Below the pieces are notes generated by a model. That model did not search any database and was not told the origin of the DNA. It saw only the letters and a list, made by a program, of their open reading frames with translations. The position numbers and the translations under genes are program-made. From Rhodospirillaceae bacterium (GTDB taxonomy: Bacteria; Pseudomonadota; Alphaproteobacteria; Puniceispirillales; Puniceispirillaceae): a DNA stretch of 64,000 nucleotides. Location: positions 1 to 64,000 of the forward strand of contig PCBG01000018.1 in NCBI GenBank assembly GCA_002731315.1, written 5' to 3'. The first letter of the stretch is position 1. Every line of letters starts with the position of its first letter. This document shows positions 34,897-44,409 of the stretch, piece by piece.

Positions 34897-36390
34897 TTGG
34901 CCGATGACATGACAAACAGCACCGCATCCGTTGGCACGAAAGGCCCTTCTGTGACGCATGTTTCAACAGGCCTCGCACCAAGCGATTATGTGATCATCGG
35001 CGGCACCGGCGATCTGGCGCTGCGGAAGATTCTGCCAGCCCTTTTCTGGCGCTATCTTGATGGCCAGATCACCACAGATTATCGTATCGCCGCTGCGTCC
35101 CGCCACGCCATATCGCTGGAGGAATTTGCCGGCAAACTCCGCCCCTTCTGCGAGGACGCTTTTGCCAGCGGTCGCGCTGACGCCGAATCCTGGGACGAGT
35201 TTCTGTCCATTCTGACCATTCTGACACTGGATGTTGCCTCGGGTGATGGCGGAGATGCGCTTGCGGCATTCATCGGGTTGCGGGCCGATGTAACGCGGCC
35301 AGCGATCTATTATCTTGCCATTGCACCAAGCCTGTTTGGCAAAGCCACAAACCTGCTGCAGGCAACTGGGCTGGTGACACCGCAGGCGCGTCTTGTTGTC
35401 GAAAAGCCGCTTGGACATAACGGGGCGTCGAGCCGCGCGATCAATGCCGAACTGGCAGAGATTTTTGACGAAGCTCAGATTTACCGAATTGACCATTACT
35501 TGGGCAAGGAAACGGTGCAGAACCTGATGGCACTGCGCTTTGCAAATGTGATTTTCGAAACACAGTGGAATAATAACCATATCGACCATGTACAGATCAG
35601 CGTGGCCGAGACCGTCAGTGTCGATGGCCGAGCGGATTACTATGACTCATATGGCGCATTGCGCGATATGGTGCAGAACCACCTGCTGCAGCTTGTTTGT
35701 CTTGTTGCCATGGAACCGCCGGCATTCTTCGACGCGGATCAGGTGCGCGACGAAAAGCTGCGCGTATTGCGCGCCATTCGCCCGGTGTCGCCGAATGAAG
35801 TGGTGTGCGGCCAGTATCGGGAATATGAGTCCGAGCTGGGTCGGCCATCAAATACTGAAACCTATGTAGCGATGAAGCTAGCAATCGAAAACTGGCGATG
35901 GGCCGGTGTGCCTTTCTATATTCGCACCGGCAAACAGCTGGCGCGCCGGGCATCTGAAATTGTCATCACTTTCAAACAGCGCCCGCATGACATCTTCCAG
36001 CGCAATGGCAATGACGAGATCGACAGCCAGCCGAACCGGTTGATCATCCGCTTGCAGCCCAGCGAGGGGCTGCGACTGCAGCTGATTTCGAAACAACCCG
36101 GGCCCGGCGGCATGCGGCTATTTCCTTCGGAACTCAATCTCAGCTTTGACGATACGTTCAACGAGCGCCTTCCCGATGCCTATGAGCGGCTGTTGATGGA
36201 TACGGCACGCGGCAATCAGACATTGTTTATGCGCCGCGACGAGGTGTTTGCGGCCTGGGATATCATTGACCCCATCCTTGAACAGCTTGCCGATTGCAAA
36301 CCGGAACTGTACCGCGCCGGCAGCATGGGCCCGGCCGACAGGTTGCTGGATGCGGATGGGCGGCAGTGGATCGATCCCTATGACGATTGA
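34897..36390 (+). CDS. zwf: Glucose-6-phosphate 1-dehydrogenase
   Basis: First oxidative step of the Entner-Doudoroff route, G6P to 6-phosphogluconolactone. 497 residues. The coenzyme motif is GGTGDLALRKILPAL, the active-site signature RIDHYLGKETVQN. The start is probably the TTG at 34897: AGAGGA ends 8 bases before it, whereas the next ATG (34909) is 20 bases away. It follows gap after 18 bases and precedes edd by 18 bases. The lactonase gene pgl, usual between zwf and edd, is missing. Confidence 0.94.
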   Translation: MADDMTNSTASVGTKGPSVTHVSTGLAPSDYVIIGGTGDLALRKILPALFWRYLDGQITTDYRIAAASRHAISLEEFAGKLRPFCEDAFASGRADAESWDEFLSILTILTLDVASGDGGDALAAFIGLRADVTRPAIYYLAIAPSLFGKATNLLQATGLVTPQARLVVEKPLGHNGASSRAINAELAEIFDEAQIYRIDHYLGKETVQNLMALRFANVIFETQWNNNHIDHVQISVAETVSVDGRADYYDSYGALRDMVQNHLLQLVCLVAMEPPAFFDADQVRDEKLRVLRAIRPVSPNEVVCGQYREYESELGRPSNTETYVAMKLAIENWRWAGVPFYIRTGKQLARRASEIVITFKQRPHDIFQRNGNDEIDSQPNRLIIRLQPSEGLRLQLISKQPGPGGMRLFPSELNLSFDDTFNERLPDAYERLLMDTARGNQTLFMRRDEVFAAWDIIDPILEQLADCKPELYRAGSMGPADRLLDADGRQWIDPYDD

Positions 36391-36408
36391 TTTCAGAAGA
36401 GCAAACCA

Positions 36409-38250
36409 ATGACCATGCTGCATGATCGCGTTGCCACCGTCATTGAACGGGTAAACAAACGCAGCCACGACAGCCGCAGCGCCTATCTCGAAGATATCGA
36501 GGCCATGGAAGCTGCACCGGACAGCGATCGGCGTGAGTTAGCTTGCTCCAATATGGCCCATGCTGCCGCAGGTGCCGGCGAAGACCAACAGACTGTCCTC
36601 GGCAACGCCGCCGGTGCGGATGACCCTGCCGTGAACATTGGCATCGTCACCGCCTATAACGACATGCTATCAGCACATCAGCCATTCGAGACATATCCGC
36701 AGGTGATCCGCGCCGCAGCACGCAGCGTTGGTGCAACCGCGCAAGTGGCTGGTGGGGTGCCGGCAATGTGTGATGGCGTAACCCAGGGCCGGCCTGGCAT
36801 GGAATTGTCGTTAATGAGCCGCGATGTCATCGCCATGGCAACTGCAGTCGGGCTGTCACATGGAGTCTATGATGCCGCGCTATGTCTTGGTGTCTGTGAC
36901 AAGATTGTCCCGGGGCTGGTGATTGGCGCATTGTCTTTTGGGCATCTGCCAACCATCTTTGTGCCAGCTGGGCCAATGACAAGCGGCATTCCGAATGACC
37001 AAAAGGCCGCCGTGCGGAAGGCCTTTGCCCGCGGTGAAGCCAGCCGTGCTGAACTGCTGGAATCAGAAGTTGCCGCCTATCACGGGCCCGGCACATGTAC
37101 CTTTTATGGCACCGCCAATTCAAACCAGATGCTGATGGAGGTCATGGGCCTGCATTTGCCGGGCGCCGCCTTTATCAATCCACAGGATGATCTGCGCCAT
37201 GCCATGACGGTTGCCGCAACGCAGCAGGCGGTGGCCATTGCGCGCAGCGGGAAAGACCCGCGGCCCATTGGGCGCGTTCTTGACGCACGCAGTTTTGTGA
37301 ATGCTATTATCGGCCTACACGCCACCGGGGGGTCGACCAACCATACATTGCATCTGCCGGCGATGGCGGCAGCGGCAGGCATAACGCTAACATGGCAGGA
37401 TTTCGCTGACCTTTCCGAGGTAACGCCGTTGCTGGCCCGCGTCTATCCAAACGGCAAGGCGGATGTGAACCATTTCCACGCCGCCGGCGGCATCGGCTTT
37501 GTCATGCGTGAGCTGATTGACAATGGTCTTCTTGACAGTAGCGCCAGTACCATATTCGGCGAAAACCTTGATGCCCATGCCGCCGAACCACAGCTGGGTG
37601 ACGGCAGATTGAACTGGCAGCCTGCAAGCAGGACATCGCTTGACCCCGACATTCTGCGCCCAGTGTCAGACCCGCATGCCGTAAATGGCGGGTTGCGGAT
37701 GCTGGACGGAAATTTTGGCAAAGCGGTGATCAAAATCTCTGCTGTTGCCGCAAACCGCCAGCGGATCAGCGCACCAGCCGCTATTTTCAGTGACGAAGCT
37801 GCTGTGAAAGCTGCCTATGCGGATGGCAAGTTGGATCGCGATGTCGTGGTGGTGGTGTGCGGTCAGGGCCCGCAGGCGAACGGCATGCCCGAACTTCACA
37901 GCCTGACGCCTATTTTGTCGAATCTCCAGGATCGCGGCTTTGCCGTGGCGCTGGTTACTGACGGGCGGATGTCCGGCGCATCCGGCACTGTACCGGCAGC
38001 CATTCATGTGACACCAGAGGCGGTTGCCGGCGGGGCCATAGGGCGTCTGCAGGATGGGGACATGATCACCCTTGATGCTGTCGTAGGCCGATTGGAAACT
38101 GATGCCGATCTTGCGACAAGGGTTGCAGCCGGACCGTCAAATATGGCGCCGCAACGCGGCTTTGCCCGTCCTTTGTTCCAGCACATGCGTGACAGCGCCG
38201 CGCCTGCCGAGCAGGGCGGCGGATTGCCGCCACGAAAGGACATATCATGA
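36409..38250 (+). CDS. edd: 6-phosphogluconate dehydratase
   Basis: Entner-Doudoroff dehydratase making KDPG; 613 residues. Iron-sulfur cluster Cys residues lie in [19 protein letters not shown] and [13 protein letters not shown], and the IlvD/Edd C-terminal motif [15 protein letters not shown] is present. Its close relative IlvD lacks the length and the ALCLGVCDK context, so Edd is secure. The stop overlaps the eda start by 4 bases. Confidence 0.95.
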   Translation: MTMLHDRVATVIERVNKRSHDSRSAYLEDIEAMEAAPDSDRRELACSNMAHAAAGAGEDQQTVLGNAAGADDPAVNIGIVTAYNDMLSAHQPFETYPQVIRAAARSVGATAQVAGGVPAMCDGVTQGRPGMELSLMSRDVIAMATAVGLSHGVYDAALCLGVCDKIVPGLVIGALSFGHLPTIFVPAGPMTSGIPNDQKAAVRKAFARGEASRAELLESEVAAYHGPGTCTFYGTANSNQMLMEVMGLHLPGAAFINPQDDLRHAMTVAATQQAVAIARSGKDPRPIGRVLDARSFVNAIIGLHATGGSTNHTLHLPAMAAAAGITLTWQDFADLSEVTPLLARVYPNGKADVNHFHAAGGIGFVMRELIDNGLLDSSASTIFGENLDAHAAEPQLGDGRLNWQPASRTSLDPDILRPVSDPHAVNGGLRMLDGNFGKAVIKISAVAANRQRISAPAAIFSDEAAVKAAYADGKLDRDVVVVVCGQGPQANGMPELHSLTPILSNLQDRGFAVALVTDGRMSGASGTVPAAIHVTPEAVAGGAIGRLQDGDMITLDAVVGRLETDADLATRVAAGPSNMAPQRGFARPLFQHMRDSAAPAEQGGGLPPRKDIS

Positions 38251-38873
38251 CATCGATACAGGATATTCTGGCAATGGGCCCCGTGATGCCGGTGATTGTG
38301 ATCGATGACAGTAACAAGGCCGCTCCGCTCGCGCAGGCTCTGATCGATGGCGGGATCCGGACCATCGAGATTACCCTGCGGACACCGGCAGCCCTTGATT
38401 CCATGCGCGCGGTCGCTGACGCCTGTCCGGATATTCTGATCGGGGCCGGCACCGTGACCAGTGCAACCCTTGCCGCCAGCGCCCGCAACGCCGGTGCACG
38501 TTTTCTGGTATCGCCCGGCACCACTGATGCGGTGCTCAAGGGCGCGGCTGATGCTGGATTGCCATTATTGCCGGGGGCGGCCAGCGTATCTGAAATCATG
38601 CGCCTGATGGACGCCGGCTTTTCGGCAGTGAAATTCTTCCCGGCCACCGCTGCCGGTGGTCCGTCATTTTTGAAATCGCTGGCAAGCCCATTTGCCGGTC
38701 TGCAGGTATGCCCCACTGGCGGCATCTCGCTGGACAGCGCACCAGACTGGCTCCGCCTGCCAAATGTGCCTTGTATTGGCGGCAGCTGGATTGCCCCGCA
38801 GGCATTGATAAGCACCGGCGATTTCCGAACCATTACCGCCAATGCGCGTGCCGCAGCAGCCCTCGCCGACTGA
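38247..38873 (+). CDS. eda: KDPG aldolase (2-dehydro-3-deoxy-phosphogluconate aldolase)
   Basis: Class I aldolase splitting KDPG to pyruvate and glyceraldehyde 3-phosphate. 208 residues in one TIM barrel. The Schiff-base Lys is in FSAVKFFPA, the general Glu in TIEITLRTP, and the phosphate site in CPTGGIS. It is coupled to edd by an ATGA overlap and ends the catabolic operon proper. Confidence 0.95.
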   Translation: MTSIQDILAMGPVMPVIVIDDSNKAAPLAQALIDGGIRTIEITLRTPAALDSMRAVADACPDILIGAGTVTSATLAASARNAGARFLVSPGTTDAVLKGAADAGLPLLPGAASVSEIMRLMDAGFSAVKFFPATAAGGPSFLKSLASPFAGLQVCPTGGISLDSAPDWLRLPNVPCIGGSWIAPQALISTGDFRTITANARAAAALAD

Positions 38874-38993
38874 TCCGCCAATTTGAATGCTGGACGCAAA
38901 AGGCAAAGGTCCTTTAGGGTGTCGCCACAGCGTTGATTCACCGGATCAGCTTATGAACCATTTTCTTTCTGTACCCTTGTTGGTGATACGGCA

Positions 38994-40166
38994 ATGACGC
39001 CGAGACTGATTTCAGGAAAGCGGTCGATCGCTGCCGGGTTTTTCGGCCTTGGCAGTTTTATGGGTATGTGGGGGGTGATGATCCCCGAGCGCGTGGCCAG
39101 TCTTGGGTTGTCGGAACTGACCCTTGGCATTTTTCTGCTCATCATCGGGCTCAGTCTGTGCGCTGCCATTTTCTGTGTGAACAGCTTTGCCATTTTCCAG
39201 AATCCGCCGAGACTAATCCGAATCGCCTCGATCTTCTATGTAGCGGGGTTTGCCACCGTCCTAACAACCGACTCCTTTGTAGTGCTGTTTAGTGTTGGCA
39301 TCATCACCGGCTTTGCTGCTGGATTTGTTGATGCCGGCGTCAACAGCCAGGCATCAGAGTGGGAACAGCAATCAGGACGCCGCGGCATGTCTTTCTTTCA
39401 TGCGCTGTTCTCATTGGGGGCTCTTGGTGGGGCTGCCCTGCTGACGTTAATCCTCGCACTGGGATTGCCGGTTGCCGGCGTGATCTATGCCAGCGCCCTG
39501 CTGGTTGGTGGCTGGCTGGCTCTCCGGCGCAGCTGGCTCACACCGGAACAGGCTGGTGAGGACACCACCGCACTCGAATCCAGTGGACGCTTGCCACTGC
39601 CGGTGGTGTTGTTCCTGGGGATGTGTATTTCGCTTGCCACCCTATCCGAAGGCGGGGCTATCGACTGGTCGGCACTGCATATGAACCGGGTGATGGGCCT
39701 TTCAGTCAACGAAGCTGGACAGACTGTTGTCCTGTTCAGTATCGCCATTACCACGATCCGGTTTGCAGGCGACTGGCTTGCAAATCGTTATCCGGTGCAT
39801 CTGATCATGGGTGTTCCGATGATCCTTGCGGGCGGGCTGCTGGTGACCGCAATCATGAATAGCAACGTAACCCTGCTGATGGTGTCCTATATTGTCTTTG
39901 GTCTCGCTGTGGGTAATGCCTTTCCAATCATCATTTCGCAGGCAGGCAGCGCGGGTAGCGGTCACAGGCTCCGCGATATCTCGGTTATTGTCGGCTTTGC
40001 CTATGTCGGGTTGATCGCCGGCCCTGCCCTGCTAGGTGTGATTGCCCATTTTCTGGGGCTGAATGCAGCCATTCTCGCCCTGTCGCTGATCGCCACACTG
40101 CTTGGGTTTCTGGTTCTGTTCCTGCCGCACTTTGTGCCTCAGGTCACAGCTAATCGCGCTGAATAA
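38994..40166 (+). CDS. MFS transporter (fucose permease/YbjJ-like)
   Basis: Twelve-helix major facilitator of 390 residues. The middle segment GVNSQASEWEQQSGRRGMSF with the following HALFSLGALGG resembles the YbjJ/FucP-type group. Placed between eda and glk, it may be the glucose or related sugar carrier feeding this operon, though the eda-MFS gap is 120 bases and the ribosome-binding site is weak. It overlaps the end of glk tail-to-tail by 17 bases. The substrate is inferred from context only. Confidence 0.85.
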   Translation: MTPRLISGKRSIAAGFFGLGSFMGMWGVMIPERVASLGLSELTLGIFLLIIGLSLCAAIFCVNSFAIFQNPPRLIRIASIFYVAGFATVLTTDSFVVLFSVGIITGFAAGFVDAGVNSQASEWEQQSGRRGMSFFHALFSLGALGGAALLTLILALGLPVAGVIYASALLVGGWLALRRSWLTPEQAGEDTTALESSGRLPLPVVLFLGMCISLATLSEGGAIDWSALHMNRVMGLSVNEAGQTVVLFSIAITTIRFAGDWLANRYPVHLIMGVPMILAGGLLVTAIMNSNVTLLMVSYIVFGLAVGNAFPIIISQAGSAGSGHRLRDISVIVGFAYVGLIAGPALLGVIAHFLGLNAAILALSLIATLLGFLVLFLPHFVPQVTANRAE

Positions 40167-41103
40167 TCCTTGATGCCATATGCGGGTTTGTAAAGCCGGC
40201 TGCGGCCCCGCGCAAACCGGCATGCGGATCAAATGACAACCAGACAGGCACCTTATTCAGCAACGGAGCCATCAATCCGTTATGGCGAAATCGCGCCTGA
40301 AACAGACTGTCCGGCAAAAGCGGCTGAAGCTGCGCGACAATCCCGCCCGCAATTACAACCCCGCGCCAGCATCCCATCATGAGGACCGAGTCAGCCACAG
40401 CACTGCCAAGTAGACCCAGCATCATATTGGCGGCATCACGCTCGACCCCAGGGTGGGCAATTGCCGCCGTGCCGATATCAGGCGCAGGCATCGCGGCACC
40501 GTTATTCTGCAGCCGGTAAATGGTCTCCAGGCCGCTACCACTTATGAAATGCTCGGCAGATACATGTGGCACTTCGCGCCGCAGATCGTCAAACAGTGCC
40601 ATTTCAGCATCACTTTGCAGGGACAGGCAGACATGACCGCCCTCGCCTTCCAGCGGCAGATAGTCACAACCTGCCGGCACAAGTGCCGAAACGCCAAGGC
40701 CGGTGCCCGGACCAATGACAAGTAGCGGGGCATGTGTCGCAGAGGTGCCGTCGATCAGCAGCATGTTGCCATGAGCGGACGGGTCGGCCTGCGCCAGCGC
40801 CTGCGCGGTAAAATCATTGATGATCTGCAGCCGGTCAAGGCCCAACGCGGTGACAAGGCCGGTTTTGGAAAAGGACCAGTGATTGTTTGTCACCTCAACG
40901 AGATCACCCTGAACCGGGCCCGCCACGGCTACGCTGGCAGCGGTGATGGCAATCTCTTGCAGGGCTGCATAGGACTGGATCGCCGCTTCAAAGGACGGGA
41001 AATCGTCGCACAGCATACTGCGATGCGCTGTCAGTGCACCGTCATCCTGAACGATAGCGAAGCGCACATTAGTGCCACCGATATCAACTGCAACAAGCGT
41101 CAT
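40150..41103 (-). CDS. glk: Glucokinase
   Basis: ATP-dependent glucose kinase of the bacterial Glk (non-ROK) family, about 317 residues. Motifs: ATP phosphate site VAVDIGGTNVRFAI, catalytic Asp in IINDFTAQA, adenosine site VIGPGTGLGVSAL and the EGEGGHV sugar-binding loop. ATG 41103 (MTLVAVDIGG) is the family start; 24 upstream codons are ignored. It faces the MFS gene and is on the opposite strand to the operon, but completes glucose to 6-phosphogluconate together with zwf. Confidence 0.93.
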   Translation of the reverse strand: MTLVAVDIGGTNVRFAIVQDDGALTAHRSMLCDDFPSFEAAIQSYAALQEIAITAASVAVAGPVQGDLVEVTNNHWSFSKTGLVTALGLDRLQIINDFTAQALAQADPSAHGNMLLIDGTSATHAPLLVIGPGTGLGVSALVPAGCDYLPLEGEGGHVCLSLQSDAEMALFDDLRREVPHVSAEHFISGSGLETIYRLQNNGAAMPAPDIGTAAIAHPGVERDAANMMLGLLGSAVADSVLMMGCWRGVVIAGGIVAQLQPLLPDSLFQARFRHNGLMAPLLNKVPVWLSFDPHAGLRGAAAGFTNPHMASRIIQRD

Positions 41104-41378
41104 GCAAACAATAACCTCAACAAACAGCTCTTGGCTGCAACGAGATTCTTCCAAGCAGATTTCAGCCCCATACAAATGATATAGACGAAATTAACGATAT
41201 AAAGCGTTTTTATCCATCTGTCGATGAAGTGAGGGCGTGCCGGATACGGCAAGCAGAAAGTCATTGCTGATATGGAATTACTTTGCCGGGTTGCAATGGC
41301 TGGCAAGGGCGTCATGCTGTTACCAACAGATGTGCAAAGGGCAACATACCTGGCAACTATGTGCGCGAAGGACTGATC

Positions 41379-42362
41379 ATGGACGAAACGATGACAGTGG
41401 CGGACTACAGACAGGTGATTGATACACCCACGCGCCGTTTCATCAAAAAAATAGAGGCATTTTATTCCAACGCGACCACTGATCTGGATTCTGGCCAGCA
41501 ACGCGCTGCTTATACTGCTATGTGCAATTCGCTGTCCCACGGGCGGGCATCCGGCATCACATCAATCGACAGGTCGTTGAACGGCGTTCCGGCCCGGCAT
41601 TACACGAAAAGTTATGCCAGCGTGTCAGGAGTCTCAGACGATCATACACGGCAGGCCCTGCGGCCACGAATCATCTACTTTCATGGAGGCGGTTTTGTTG
41701 TTGGCGGGCTGGACAGCCATGACGATATATGCAGTGAAGTCTGTGCAGCGACTGGACTGGATGTCCTGGCACCGGCCTATCGGCTGGCACCGGAACACCG
41801 ACATCCGGCGATGTTCGATGATGCTGTTGCCGCCACACGCGTAATTCTTGAGGATAACAATTGGCCGGTGATCCTTTGCGGTGACAGCGCGGGCGGCAAT
41901 CTGGCCGCGGCAACGGCTCACGCGCTGCGCCATCCCAGCATTATTGGCCAGTTGCTGGTCTATCCGTCTCTTGGACCGGATCCGGGTACAGGCAGTTTTA
42001 TCATACATGCAGAGGCGCCACTTTTAACCCGCGTCGATCTGCATTATTACCTCGCCGTCCGTCTGGATGGGCCGGACAGGTTGCAGGACCCACAGCTCTA
42101 TCCACTTGCAGACAGGGATTTTTCCTGCCTGCCACCAACCGTGGTCGTGACAGCGGGATGCGACCCGCTGCGCGATGACGGTCCGGCCTATTGCAATGCC
42201 ATTTCAGCCGCCGGCGGCCGCGCCCAATGGATTGACGCACCGGGGCTTGTTCACGGCTTTCTGCGCGCACGCGGAACGGTAGACAGCGCAAAGCGCGCCT
42301 TCCATAGAATCACCAGCGCACTGATTATGCTGGGAGGCGGTGGCTGGGATTTCAAGGAATAG
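41379..42362 (+). CDS. Alpha/beta hydrolase, hormone-sensitive lipase family
   Basis: Esterase of about 327 residues. The oxyanion motif IIYFHGGGFVVGG and nucleophile elbow CGDSAGGNLA define the HSL family (lipase family IV). The catalytic Asp is probably in AGCDPLRDDG and His in GLVHGFLR. GAAGGA stands 5 bases before ATG 41379; the open frame starts earlier, at 41283. It is followed after 18 bases by a CocE-type hydrolase, so the two are likely one operon acting on esters or amides. Confidence 0.9.
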   Translation: MDETMTVADYRQVIDTPTRRFIKKIEAFYSNATTDLDSGQQRAAYTAMCNSLSHGRASGITSIDRSLNGVPARHYTKSYASVSGVSDDHTRQALRPRIIYFHGGGFVVGGLDSHDDICSEVCAATGLDVLAPAYRLAPEHRHPAMFDDAVAATRVILEDNNWPVILCGDSAGGNLAAATAHALRHPSIIGQLLVYPSLGPDPGTGSFIIHAEAPLLTRVDLHYYLAVRLDGPDRLQDPQLYPLADRDFSCLPPTVVVTAGCDPLRDDGPAYCNAISAAGGRAQWIDAPGLVHGFLRARGTVDSAKRAFHRITSALIMLGGGGWDFKE

Positions 42363-42380
42363 ATAAGGAGGAGTATTTCC

Positions 42381-44390
42381 ATGAGCATCGACAATCTGCT
42401 GCCAATAACCGAAATGCCTGATATGGCAATTATCATGGCGGATGGTTGCCGCCTGTCTGCCCGCGTATGGATGCCTGCAGATGCCGTAAGCAACCCGGTG
42501 CCGGCGATATTAGAATTCCTGCCCTATCGCAAACGCGATGGGACCACGGCACGGGACTGCCTCACCCACCCCTATTTCGCTAAACGCGGCTATGCCTGCA
42601 TCCGCGTCGACATGCGCGGCAATGGCGACAGTCAGGGGATCATGGAGGATGAATACACACAACAGGAACTGGATGACGCCGTGCATACCATAGTCTGGCT
42701 GGCATCACAGCCCTGGTGCAGCGGCACGGTCGGCATGATGGGTATCAGTTGGGGTGGTTTCAACAGTCTGCAGGTTGCAGCGCTGAACCCGGCGCCGCTG
42801 AAGGCTGTCATCACCTTGTGCTCAACCGTTGATCGGTATGCGGATGACATTCATTATAAGGGTGGCTGCCTACTGAATGAGAATTTTGGCTGGGGTTCAA
42901 CCATGTGGTCCTACTCCTCTCGCGCACCCGATCCAGCGCTTGTCGGTGATGCGTGGCGGAAAATGTGGCTGGACCGGCTGGAGGCAGAACCCTTTCTGCC
43001 GATGCGCTGGCTGACACATCAGAATCGCGACAGCTACTGGCGGCACGGGTCCATATGCGAGAATTACAACGCCATCACCGCTGCAGTGCTGGCGGTCGGC
43101 GGTTGGGGTGATGGCTACAAGAACACCGTACCTGCCCTTGTAGAAAACATTTCTTCTCCGGTGCGGGGCCTGACCGGCCCCTGGGTCCACAAATATCCAC
43201 ATTTCGCCGTTCCCGAGCCGCGCATCGGCTTTCTTCAGGAGGCCCTTCGTTGGTGGGACCAGTGGCTGAAGGGTATTGATCGCGGGGTAATGGATGATCC
43301 TGACTATTGCGCTTATCTGATGGACGGGGTGCGACCACAAACCTGGTATGACACGCGGCCGGGCCGATGGATTGGCATGGCCAGATGGCCAGCAGGCCCG
43401 AATTCGGCCGGCTGGCGGCTTGGCGGTGACGGATCACTAGCTCCAGTTACGACTGCCTCTGTGCCGTCAGAAATGCGTGTAACTGTTAACTCGCCACAGG
43501 ACTGCGGCATGGATGGCGGTGAATACTGCGCCATCTGGCTTGGCCCCGAAATGCCGGGTGACCAGCGTGGTGATGATGCGCGCTCCGCCTGCTTTACCTC
43601 GGCACCGCTGGACAAGGACACCGATATCGTCGGCGCCCCGAGGATCAACCTACGGCTGGAGGCCGACGCACCGGCAGCCCAGATTGCCGTGCGGCTGAAC
43701 CATATCCACCCCGATGGCGCGGCAACACGTATCACTTATGGTGTTTTGAACCTGGCGCATCGTAGCGGCTTTGATACGGCCGTGCCGCTGAACCCTGGGC
43801 AAGCTGTGAATATCACCCTTGATCTTGACCATATCGCCTACCGAGTGCCGGCAGGGCACGCTATCCGAGTGGCCGTGTCGTCGGCCTACTGGCCGCTGAT
43901 TTGGCCAGTGCCGTCCGCGGCAAGACTTACCCTTCTGGACGGAACACTGGACCTGCCAACACGCGCCTCAGGCGAGTTGGATGAACGCCGATTCGAGGCG
44001 CCTGAAGCTGATACACATTGGCTTACCGAACAGGTCCGACCGGCCGCCAACAGCCGCAAGGTGATAAACGACATAAAAACCGGACTTATGACACTGGAGA
44101 TCATCGATGATTTTGGAAGCCTTCGTGACAGCGACCACGGACTGATTAGCGGTTCGGTTGCACGCGAATGGTATAGCATCCATCCCGACGATCCGCTGAG
44201 CGCGCGCGCTGAAACACACTGGTCCACAGAAAACAGTCGCGGCAACTGGTCTATACGTACCGAGACCTATGCCACGATGACAGCAGATGCCAAAGATTTT
44301 TATTTAAACGCGCGGCTGGAAGCCTATGAAGGTGAAAGCCTGGTCTTTGAGAAGGAACTTTCGGAACGCATTCCTAGGGATTGCCGCTAG
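42381..44390 (+). CDS. CocE/NonD family hydrolase (X-Pro dipeptidyl-peptidase superfamily)
   Basis: Serine hydrolase of 669 residues: an N-terminal alpha/beta domain with Ser in MMGISWGGF and VDMRGNGDSQG, then a C-terminal jelly-roll domain from about residue 330 (INLRLEADAPAAQIAVRL; VSSAYWPLIWP). The family includes cocaine esterase, glutaryl-7-ACA acylase and Xaa-Pro peptidases; the substrate is unknown. The strong ribosome-binding site AAGGAGGAG precedes the ATG. Next to a dipeptide-type ABC transporter, it could release part of an imported compound, but the genes converge and are not co-transcribed. Confidence 0.9.
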   Translation: MSIDNLLPITEMPDMAIIMADGCRLSARVWMPADAVSNPVPAILEFLPYRKRDGTTARDCLTHPYFAKRGYACIRVDMRGNGDSQGIMEDEYTQQELDDAVHTIVWLASQPWCSGTVGMMGISWGGFNSLQVAALNPAPLKAVITLCSTVDRYADDIHYKGGCLLNENFGWGSTMWSYSSRAPDPALVGDAWRKMWLDRLEAEPFLPMRWLTHQNRDSYWRHGSICENYNAITAAVLAVGGWGDGYKNTVPALVENISSPVRGLTGPWVHKYPHFAVPEPRIGFLQEALRWWDQWLKGIDRGVMDDPDYCAYLMDGVRPQTWYDTRPGRWIGMARWPAGPNSAGWRLGGDGSLAPVTTASVPSEMRVTVNSPQDCGMDGGEYCAIWLGPEMPGDQRGDDARSACFTSAPLDKDTDIVGAPRINLRLEADAPAAQIAVRLNHIHPDGAATRITYGVLNLAHRSGFDTAVPLNPGQAVNITLDLDHIAYRVPAGHAIRVAVSSAYWPLIWPVPSAARLTLLDGTLDLPTRASGELDERRFEAPEADTHWLTEQVRPAANSRKVINDIKTGLMTLEIIDDFGSLRDSDHGLISGSVAREWYSIHPDDPLSARAETHWSTENSRGNWSIRTETYATMTADAKDFYLNARLEAYEGESLVFEKELSERIPRDCR

Positions 44391-44409
44391 GCCGGTGCCT
44401 GCAGCGCGG

